From: Candidatus Shapirobacteria bacterium
GTDB lineage: Bacteria > Patescibacteria > Microgenomatia > UBA12405
DNA: 5,209 nt
Assembly: GCA_028710865.1 (NCBI GenBank)
Contig: JAQTUF010000027.1
Location: forward strand, 1-5,209
Direction of reading: 5' to 3'
A model generated the notes under the pieces. It worked only from the letters and a program-made list of their open reading frames with translations. It was not told the origin of the DNA and did not search any database. Positions 1-5,209 of the stretch are shown here, piece after piece (the first letter of the stretch is position 1; each line of letters starts with the position of its first letter). A program made the position numbers and the translations under genes.

Positions 1-711
1 CTTGGTATTTTTGGTATTAATAAAAAATCATCCTCAAAACAGCAAATTAATTTCAATCGATTAATTATTCCTTTATTTTTCATTTCATTTTTAATTCCTT
101 TACTTTTTGTCCAAAAAGGAACAGCTTGGAACACTATTCAATTTTTCTATTATTTTTTATTTTTCGCCAACTTTTATTTCGCTCAATTTCTTTCTCGACT
201 TTGGAAAAAGAATAAAATTTTAGTTATAACCCTACTCTTAATTTCTTCAATTACTACTTTTTCTACCCTCAAAGATTATTTTGGCAATCCTCCCCCCAGT
301 GCCTTACCCAATTCAGAAATGGAAGCTCTCAATTTTCTCAAAAAACAGTCATTCGGTTATATTTTGACCTATCCTTATGATGGATTTATTAAAAATAATA
401 TGTCCACTCCAATTCCTCTTTATGCCTATGAAACTACTGCCTATGTTTCAGCCTTTAGTCAAAAACCTACCTTTTTAGAGGACGAAATGAACCTTAACAT
501 TACTGGTTTTAATTGGCAAAACAGAAGGGTCGAGGAAGAAAAATTTTTTACTACTAATGATAAGTTTTTTGCCAGAGGGTTTCTTCTCAACAACCAAATT
601 GATTATATTTATCTCTTAAAAGATCAGAGTTTTAGTCTTGATAATAATGACCTTCAAATTGACTTAATTTTTCAAAATGATGAGGTTAAAATTTTTAAAG
701 TTAGAAAGTGA
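1..711 (+). CDS. C-terminal part of a polytopic membrane protein, possibly GT-C/YfhO-like (5' end missing)
   Basis: The frame is open from base 1 to the TGA at 709-711, giving 236 visible residues. The gene therefore begins upstream of the window, and the ATG at 319 is only an internal Met. Three hydrophobic segments are visible at residues about 21-37, 45-63 and 72-87, rich in Phe, Leu and Ile. A soluble C-terminal domain of about 140 residues follows, with FLKK near 112-115, LTYPYDG near 122-128, AYETTAYVSAFS near 142-153, and FLEDEMNLNITGF near 158-170. A membrane bundle ending in a soluble tail with a tyrosine- and acid-rich segment recalls the uncharacterised GT-C/YfhO-like proteins found beside glycosyltransferases in CPR genomes. 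That resemblance is from memory, not a search. Any catalytic Asp of a GT-C enzyme would lie in the missing N-terminal loops, so activity cannot be judged. Tandem stops (TGA TAA, 709-714) end the gene 16 bases before the next start. It probably acts in the cytoplasmic membrane on lipid-linked sugars or glycan transfer. Confidence 0.8.
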   Translation, partial: LGIFGINKKSSSKQQINFNRLIIPLFFISFLIPLLFVQKGTAWNTIQFFYYFLFFANFYFAQFLSRLWKKNKILVITLLLISSITTFSTLKDYFGNPPPSALPNSEMEALNFLKKQSFGYILTYPYDGFIKNNMSTPIPLYAYETTAYVSAFSQKPTFLEDEMNLNITGFNWQNRRVEEEKFFTTNDKFFARGFLLNNQIDYIYLLKDQSFSLDNNDLQIDLIFQNDEVKIFKVRK

Positions 712-727
712 TAAACTATACCATCTT

Positions 728-1663
728 ATGAAATCAAAAACCTTAATTTCTGTTGTCGTAAACGTTCGTAACGAAGCTGAAAATCTTGCCAAATGTCTTC
801 GTTCTATCAAAGATTTTGCCGACGAAATCATAGTTGTTGACATGAAGTCAACCGATAACAGTGTCGCTATTGCCAAGAGTGCTGGCGCCAAGGTTTTTAG
901 CCACAAACCTTTAAAGTATGTTGAGCCAGCCAGAAACTATGGATTAAGTAAGGCTATCGGTAAATGGATTCTTTTACTTGATCCTGATGAATTTTTAAAT
1001 AAAACTCTAAAAAAAGATTTAAAAGCGGTTATTCAAAGAACTGATATTAATTTTGTTAAAATTCCTCGACAAAATATAATTTTTGGTAAATGGATAAAAC
1101 ATGCCAATTGTTGGCCAGATTATTTAATTCGCTTTTTTAAAAAAGGTGCTGTAACCTGGCAAAACGAGATTCACAGTCAACCAGTCACCACTGGAAATGG
1201 TTTAACTCTTCTTGATTCTGATAAATTAGCCATAAAACATAATAATTACCAGTCAGTTGCCCAATTTATTACTCGAGCTGTTCGCTACAGTAATATTCAA
1301 GCAGAAGAATTAAATGCCCAAGATTATAAATTAAAAATAAGTGATTTTATTTTGAAACCAATTCAAGAGTTTAATAGTCGCTTTTTCTTTGCTGAGGGCT
1401 ATAAAGATGGATTTCATGGTCTTGTCTTTTGTCTTTTACAAGCTTTTGCAATTGGCTTAATTTATATTCGTCTTTGGGAAATCCAAGGTAGTCAGGATAA
1501 ACAAATTTTAAAAGAATCTTTTGTTTCAGCTAGCCAGGAAGCCACTTTTGAATATGATCATTGGTTTATAAAGTTTTTTAAACAAGAATATTCTCCAAAT
1601 ATTTTTAAAAAAATTCTGATTAAAATCAGACATTGGTTTAATTACTTAACCAAGAATTTCTAA
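728..1663 (+). CDS. Family 2 glycosyltransferase, WaaE/LgtF-like (beta-1,4-glucosyltransferase type)
   Basis: This 311-residue cytoplasmic GT-A enzyme is likely to transfer one sugar from a nucleotide-sugar donor to a growing surface glycan. The N-terminal strand ISVVVNVRNE (residues 7-16) and IVVDMKSTD (35-43) form the nucleotide-binding part. ExAR (66-69) and the metal-binding DPDE (85-88) follow. WPDY (129-132) and NEIH (146-149) match the acceptor side of the WaaE/LgtF group. The C-terminal KDGxxG (226-231) leads into a hydrophobic stretch (231-247) ending in LIYIRLWEIQ (244-253), probably a membrane-contacting helix. About 58 more residues, basic and aromatic, have no counterpart in the paralogue at 2580-3368. 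I chose the ATG at 728 because the conserved domain starts almost at once and the gene then begins just after the upstream stop. ATGs at 677 and 680 would add 16-17 non-conserved residues overlapping the previous gene. No Shine-Dalgarno sequence is visible at either site. Donor and acceptor are unknown. Confidence 0.9.
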   Translation: MKSKTLISVVVNVRNEAENLAKCLRSIKDFADEIIVVDMKSTDNSVAIAKSAGAKVFSHKPLKYVEPARNYGLSKAIGKWILLLDPDEFLNKTLKKDLKAVIQRTDINFVKIPRQNIIFGKWIKHANCWPDYLIRFFKKGAVTWQNEIHSQPVTTGNGLTLLDSDKLAIKHNNYQSVAQFITRAVRYSNIQAEELNAQDYKLKISDFILKPIQEFNSRFFFAEGYKDGFHGLVFCLLQAFAIGLIYIRLWEIQGSQDKQILKESFVSASQEATFEYDHWFIKFFKQEYSPNIFKKILIKIRHWFNYLTKNF

Positions 1664-1664
1664 G

Positions 1665-2579
1665 ATGATTAAAGTTGCTGTTATAGTCTTAAACTGGAAA
1701 CAACCTCAATTAACTCTTGATACCATCAATTCTCTTCTTAAAATTAAACACAAGAGTTTTGACTATCAAATCGTCTTGGTTGACAATAATTCTCCTGACG
1801 ATTCAGTAAAAATATTTAAAAAAACTTTTTCTAAGAATAAGGAGATTAAATTACTTAAAACAAATTCTAATTTAGGCTATGCTGGAGGAAATAACTTTGG
1901 AATTAAATATGCCCTAAAAAATGATTTTGATTACTGTCTTTTAATAAATAATGATGTTCTTGTTGATCCTAATTTTTTAGAAGAATTAGTCCAGCAAGGC
2001 AAAAATTATGATCTACTTGGACCAAAAATTTATTTTGCTCCTGGTTTTGAGTATCATCAAGATCGTTATTCCAAAAAAGAACTTGGTCGTGTCATCTGGT
2101 CAGCTGGTGGCCAAATGGATTGGAATAATATTTATGGGAGTAATATTGGTGTCGATGAAGTAGATCAAGGCCAATTTAATCAAATTAATCAAAATATAGA
2201 CTTTCTCACTGGTTGTTGTCTTTTAGTAAAAAATAATGTTTTTAAAAAAATAGGCTTATTGGATGAAAAATATTTTATGTATTTAGAGGATGTTGATTTT
2301 TGTCGTCGAGCTAAAGTTTCTAACTTCAAAATGGCTTACATCCCCAAATCAAAAATTTGGCACGTGAATTCTGGTTCATCAAAGAGTGGGGGAGATCTTC
2401 ATGATTATTTTATAACCAGAAATCGGCTTCTTTTTGGATTCAAATATGCCACTCTTAGAACTAAATTTGCTCTTTTCCGTGAGTCATTAAAAATGTTATT
2501 TATTTATCCTTCAATCTGGAAAAAAAGAGCAATTTTAGATTTTTATTTTAAAAAACTAAATAAAGGATCTTGGAAATAA
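1665..2579 (+). CDS. Family 2 glycosyltransferase, rhamnosyltransferase (WbbL)-like
   Basis: This complete 304-residue GT2 is of the type that includes dTDP-rhamnosyltransferases such as WbbL. The GT-A landmarks occur in order: VAVIVLNW (residues 4-11), LVDNNSPDDS (38-47) for the nucleotide, NLGYAGGNN (69-77), the metal-binding INND (94-97), TGCCLLV (182-188), and YLEDVDFCRR (206-215), where Glu208/Asp209 are the probable catalytic-base region. IWHVNSGSS (231-239) supplies the usual late His. The C-terminal 60 residues are basic and hydrophobic, with LKMLFIYPSIW (275-285) suggesting peripheral membrane contact. The start ATG lies one base after the TAA of the previous gene, and the domain begins at residue 3, so the start is secure even though no ribosome binding site is visible. 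Translational coupling is likely. It probably adds a deoxysugar or hexose to a surface glycan. Rhamnose itself is a guess from the family, because no dTDP-rhamnose synthesis genes are in view. Confidence 0.9.
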   Translation: MIKVAVIVLNWKQPQLTLDTINSLLKIKHKSFDYQIVLVDNNSPDDSVKIFKKTFSKNKEIKLLKTNSNLGYAGGNNFGIKYALKNDFDYCLLINNDVLVDPNFLEELVQQGKNYDLLGPKIYFAPGFEYHQDRYSKKELGRVIWSAGGQMDWNNIYGSNIGVDEVDQGQFNQINQNIDFLTGCCLLVKNNVFKKIGLLDEKYFMYLEDVDFCRRAKVSNFKMAYIPKSKIWHVNSGSSKSGGDLHDYFITRNRLLFGFKYATLRTKFALFRESLKMLFIYPSIWKKRAILDFYFKKLNKGSWK

Positions 2580-3368
2580 ATGACCAAAAATAATCTCTCA
2601 ATTATTATTCTTGCCGGAAACGAGGAAAAAGTAATCACTGATTGTCTCGAGTCTTGTAAATGGGCACAAGAAATTATTTTGGTGGCCGCTAATTCTACAG
2701 ACAATACTTCACAATTAGCTCAAAAAAATATCCCTAAAATAAAAATTATTAAAATAACTGATGAATATAACAAGAATTTTTCCAAATGGAGAAATGCTGG
2801 TTTTAAGCAAAGCACTCAAGAATGGATTTTTTATGTTGATGCTGATGAACGAATTACATCAAATCTAAAAAAAGAAGTTGAAACAATTATTAAAAAAAAG
2901 GGTAGTAAATTTACTCATTTCGCTATTCCTAGAGCCAATTATTATTTAGGTAAAAGAGTAAAATATGGTGGATCTTATCCGGACTACGTTAAAAGATTAT
3001 TTAGTAAAAAAAACTTTAATGGTTACCAAGGTTTTCTCCATGAAGAACCTTTAGTTGTTGGAGAATTAGGCTATCTCAAGTCAGATTTACTTCATTACAC
3101 CCATAGAGATCTTAATTCTATGCTTCAAAAAACTCTAGTCTGGTCTGATATGGAAGCCCGAGCTTTATTTAAAAATGATCATCCGCCTGTAGTTTGGTGG
3201 CGAATAATTCGTATGATGTTTACCAAAACATGGGAAAGACTAATTAAGCAAAAAATGTGGAAAGACGGAACTGTTGGTTGGATATCAGTTATTTTTGAAT
3301 CTTTTAATACCTTTTTGATCTATGCCAGGCTTTGGGAAATTCAACAAAAGAAAAAAATAAAGTTTTGA
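2580..3368 (+). CDS. Family 2 glycosyltransferase, WaaE/LgtF-like, with altered nucleotide-site motif
   Basis: This complete 262-residue GT2 is paralogous to the enzyme at 728-1663. The visible landmarks are LSIIILAGNEE (residues 6-16), VAANSTDNT (35-43), KNFSKWRN (65-72), the metal-binding VDADER (86-91), IPRANYYLGK (116-125), YPDY (133-136), LHEE (153-156), KDGTVGW (228-234) and LIYARLWEIQ (246-255). The last three line up with the same elements of the first paralogue. The segment just before KDG is tryptophan- and lysine-rich (206-228) and probably lies on the membrane surface. The position that is normally Asp in the VDxxSTD signature is Ala36 here, which may change donor binding. The rest of the catalytic frame is intact. 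The ATG follows the upstream TAA directly (TAAATG). A GGA at 2572-2574, 5 bases before the ATG, and AAAGGA at 2562-2567, 12 bases before it, are weak ribosome-binding candidates. The protein ends in a lysine-rich tail and a TGA. The sugar specificity is unknown. Confidence 0.9.
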   Translation: MTKNNLSIIILAGNEEKVITDCLESCKWAQEIILVAANSTDNTSQLAQKNIPKIKIIKITDEYNKNFSKWRNAGFKQSTQEWIFYVDADERITSNLKKEVETIIKKKGSKFTHFAIPRANYYLGKRVKYGGSYPDYVKRLFSKKNFNGYQGFLHEEPLVVGELGYLKSDLLHYTHRDLNSMLQKTLVWSDMEARALFKNDHPPVVWWRIIRMMFTKTWERLIKQKMWKDGTVGWISVIFESFNTFLIYARLWEIQQKKKIKF

Positions 3369-3383
3369 TGTATTATAGACTTA

Positions 3384-4571
3384 ATGATAAGAAAAGCCGC
3401 TATTTATGACCCTTATCTAGATACTTTGGGTGGCGGTGAAAGATACTGTCTTACTGTCGCTGAAATTCTCCTCAAGCACAAATACCATGTAGATCTTTTT
3501 TGGTCTGGAGACTCATCATTAGTCAAAAAAGCAGAAAAACGTTTTTCTCTTAAAATTAATAAGCTAAAAGTTGTTGAGGATATTTTTGGTGAAAAACCAA
3601 GAAGATTGGAATTTTTAGAAAGTAGTGAGAATCTATTAAAATTTATTAATCGAGCCATAAACCCTCAACATGTTCACTTTAAATTTAAAAATATAGTTAA
3701 TAAAATTAAAAACACTCGGAAATACGATATACTTTTTTATTTAAGTGATGGGAGTACTCCTCTAATCTTTGCTAAGAAAAATTTTCTTCACGTTCAAGTT
3801 CCATTTGCTGTTAAACAACGTTCTTTTCGTCAAATAATCGACAAACCAAAGATGAGGTTTATTTCCAATGTTGTTTGTAATTCTGAATTTACTGCCAGGT
3901 TTCAAAAAGATATTTATAAAAATAAAGTTTTAGTTTTATATCCACCGGTTGATGTCGATAAATTTAAACCAAGCGAAAAAAAAGAAAATATAATTCTTTC
4001 TGTTGGCCGTTTTGATAATATTCTCAATGCAAAAAAACAAGACGTCCTTATTGATGTTTTTAAAAAATTAATTAAAGAAGAAAAAATTAATAATTGGAAA
4101 TTAGTTTTAGCAGGAGGAAGTCTTTCAGACCCTTCTAAAAATTTATATCTTCAACATCTTCAAAAAAAATCCAAAAAGCTTCCTATAGATTTTCTTGTAA
4201 ATCCATCTTTTGAGGAACTTCAAAGAACCTATTCTAAATCAAAAATCTATTGGCATGCTGCTGGATTTGAGGTTAATGAAGATGTTCACCCGGAAAATAC
4301 GGAACATTTTGGTATTACTGTTGTTGAATCAATGGCCTCTGGATTAGTTCCAATTGTTATCTCAAAAGGAGGAATTCCTGAAATTATTGATGATGGTATT
4401 GATGGGTTTTTATGGAACTCTATAGAAGAATTAGTTTTAAAAACCAGAGATTTAATTAATAGTCCAGACAAATTAGAATTAATGGGTAAACAAGCTATTC
4501 TAAATTGTCAAAGATTTTCTAAAGAAAATTTTGAAAAATCATTACTTAGTATCTTTAATATTAACAAGTGA
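3384..4571 (+). CDS. Family 4 glycosyltransferase, ALG11-like
   Basis: This complete 395-residue GT-B retaining glycosyltransferase has two Rossmann-like halves. The N-terminal half carries IYDPYLDTLGGGER (residues 7-20), the glycine-rich acceptor-side loop, and HVQVPF (136-141). YPPVDVDKF (186-194) marks the crossover to the donor half, which begins ILSVGRFDN (204-212) and continues with KKQDVLIDVF (217-226) and LAGG (242-245). The EX7E signature is present as Glu307-HFGITVV-Glu315, followed by SMASG (316-320) and KGGIPEIIDDG (328-338). NTEHFGITVVESMASG and GGGER resemble eukaryotic ALG11, an alpha-1,2-mannosyltransferase that acts on lipid-linked oligosaccharide. The family also contains many bacterial enzymes of unknown sugar, so mannose transfer is only a suggestion. 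The ATG is 15 bases after the previous stop, the domain starts at residue 5, and no Shine-Dalgarno motif is visible. Its TGA overlaps the GTG of the next gene. Confidence 0.92.
   Translation: MIRKAAIYDPYLDTLGGGERYCLTVAEILLKHKYHVDLFWSGDSSLVKKAEKRFSLKINKLKVVEDIFGEKPRRLEFLESSENLLKFINRAINPQHVHFKFKNIVNKIKNTRKYDILFYLSDGSTPLIFAKKNFLHVQVPFAVKQRSFRQIIDKPKMRFISNVVCNSEFTARFQKDIYKNKVLVLYPPVDVDKFKPSEKKENIILSVGRFDNILNAKKQDVLIDVFKKLIKEEKINNWKLVLAGGSLSDPSKNLYLQHLQKKSKKLPIDFLVNPSFEELQRTYSKSKIYWHAAGFEVNEDVHPENTEHFGITVVESMASGLVPIVISKGGIPEIIDDGIDGFLWNSIEELVLKTRDLINSPDKLELMGKQAILNCQRFSKENFEKSLLSIFNINK
4568..4571 (+). other. GTGA start/stop overlap coupling two glycosyltransferase genes
   Basis: The GTG start of the sixth gene (4568-4570) shares two bases with the TGA stop of the GT4 gene (4569-4571). 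This four-base overlap is a common arrangement for termination-reinitiation. The 18 bases before it contain no purine-rich Shine-Dalgarno motif, so coupling to the upstream gene is the likeliest way it is translated. No in-frame ATG is available near the start of the conserved domain. Confidence 0.7.
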
Positions 4572-5209
4572 AAATTTCAGTAATTGTTACCAATTGGAAT
4601 GGGTTGCCTATTCTCCAAAAAAATTTGGAAAAAATAATTTTAACTTCTCCAGAGGCTCAAGAAATAATTGTTGCTGATGATGCCTCCGAAGACGATAGTA
4701 TTGATTTTATCAAGCAACTTCAAAAAAAATATTCCAAATTAAAATTAATTGCCCACAAAAAAAATCAAGGCTTCGGTGCCAATTCAAATGATGCAGTCAA
4801 TAAAAGTAAAGGAGACTTGGTTGTTCTTTTAAACAATGATATTATTCCGCACAAAAAATATATTACCAATTCATTAAAACACTTCAAGGACAAAAACGTG
4901 TTTGGTGTTGGATTTGCCGAACTTGGTCACGAAAACTGGGCTAAAATTTTTTGGAAAAATGGCTACTTACAACACTCCCCAGGTGAAGAAAATAAAAGAG
5001 TTCATATTTCAGGTTGGGTATCAGGGGGAAGTTCTATTATCAATAAAAATATTTTTCAGAAATTAGGCGGATTTGACCCAGTTTACGCTCCTTTTTATTC
5101 AGAAGATTTGGATTTAGGTTATCGCGCTTGGAAATCAGGCTACACTTTACTTTGGGAACCAAAAAGTATCGTTGTTCATCAGCATGAGACTACTATATCT
5201 AAATTTTCT
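4568..5209 (+). CDS. Family 2 glycosyltransferase, rhamnosyltransferase-like (3' end missing)
   Basis: The frame runs without a stop for 214 codons from a GTG at 4568 to the window edge, so the C-terminus is missing. The start overlaps the upstream TGA as GTGA. It is supported because the GT-A domain begins at residue 2: KISVIVTNWNG (2-12). Further landmarks are IVADDASEDDS (34-44) for the nucleotide, NQGFGANSND (66-75), the metal-binding LLNND (87-91), SGWVSGGSSI (148-157), LGGFDPVY (166-173), and FYSEDLDLGYR (176-186), which contains the probable catalytic acidic residues. IVVHQHETT (201-209) supplies the late His residues. This is the same GT2 type as the gene at 1665-2579, but the sequence is clearly divergent. 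The missing part should be a short C-terminal region with membrane-associating helices. It probably adds a further sugar to the same surface glycan. Donor and acceptor cannot be told. Confidence 0.9.
   Translation, partial: MKISVIVTNWNGLPILQKNLEKIILTSPEAQEIIVADDASEDDSIDFIKQLQKKYSKLKLIAHKKNQGFGANSNDAVNKSKGDLVVLLNNDIIPHKKYITNSLKHFKDKNVFGVGFAELGHENWAKIFWKNGYLQHSPGEENKRVHISGWVSGGSSIINKNIFQKLGGFDPVYAPFYSEDLDLGYRAWKSGYTLLWEPKSIVVHQHETTISKFS

Noticed and set aside
319..711. A separate 130-residue gene starting at the ATG at 319
   Set aside because: The same frame is open back to base 1 and encodes transmembrane segments continuous with it, so this is the C-terminal part of a larger protein.
677..727. 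Upstream ATGs (677, 680) as the start of the first GT2 gene
   Set aside because: They add 16-17 residues that overlap the previous gene in another frame and lie before the conserved GT-A start. The ATG at 728 fits the family better. Use of 677 cannot be fully excluded because neither site has a ribosome binding site.
664..906. Minus-strand reading frame of 80 codons
   Set aside because: It lies opposite well-conserved glycosyltransferase coding sequence, has no recognisable domain, and is a shadow frame.
1615..1630. Perfect inverted repeat TCTGATT-AA-AATCAGA as a terminator or operator
   Set aside because: It lies inside the coding sequence of the first GT2, has a weak AT-rich stem with a tiny loop and no following T-run, and similar short palindromes arise by chance in AT-rich DNA.
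3371..3376. TATTAT as a -10 promoter box before the GT4 gene
   Set aside because: No -35-like element lies at proper spacing (the region is poly-A), and such hexamers are common in this base composition.
3368..3409. ATG overlapping the TGA at 3366-3368 as a start for the GT4 gene
   Set aside because: It is in a different frame and reaches a stop after 13 codons. The ATG at 3384 is in frame with the conserved domain.
3413..3658. Minus-strand reading frame of 81 codons
   Set aside because: It is entirely antisense to the GT4 N-terminal domain, with no start signal or recognisable protein features.
4286..4471. Minus-strand reading frame of 61 codons
   Set aside because: It is antisense to the GT4 EX7E region and is explained by codon constraints of the real gene.

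Overview
The window is AT-rich and entirely coding on the + strand. It holds six consecutive genes: the C-terminal part of a multi-pass membrane protein, then five glycosyltransferases, the last cut off by the window's right edge. There are no RNA genes, mobile elements, CRISPR arrays or long gaps. The gene junctions are 16, 1, 0, 15 and -4 bases, so the set reads as one polycistronic unit whose promoter and terminator both lie outside the window.

The likely source is an uncultivated candidate-phyla (Patescibacteria/CPR, perhaps Microgenomates-like) bacterium. This is inferred from the low GC, the Lys/Asn/Ile-rich proteins, the strings of small GT2 enzymes, the near absence of Shine-Dalgarno motifs, and the overall look of the membrane protein and the GT4 enzyme. 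No marker gene is present, so the assignment is tentative. The standard bacterial code fits: Trp is always TGG, no reading frame has an internal TGA, and three genes end in TGA. This argues against the TGA-recoding CPR lineages.

Layout: 1-711, 3' part of a polytopic membrane protein resembling GT-C/YfhO-type glycan-assembly proteins; 728-1663, GT2 of the WaaE/LgtF-like type; 1665-2579, GT2 of the rhamnosyltransferase (WbbL-like) type; 2580-3368, a second WaaE/LgtF-like GT2, paralogous to the first; 3384-4571, GT4 with ALG11-like motifs; 4568 to the right edge, a second rhamnosyltransferase-type GT2 starting with GTG.

Together the genes look like part of a cell-surface glycan cluster. The cytoplasmic GT2 and GT4 enzymes would add sugars one after another to a lipid-linked or nascent surface glycan, and the membrane protein would act in the bilayer on lipid-linked sugars or on glycan transfer. 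Sugar specificities cannot be read from the sequence. I found no clearly undescribed system. The points most worth a second look are the A/B/A'/C/B' order of enzyme types, the atypical nucleotide-sugar motif in the third glycosyltransferase, the single TGA that separates two genes in the same frame, and the missing ribosome binding sites.
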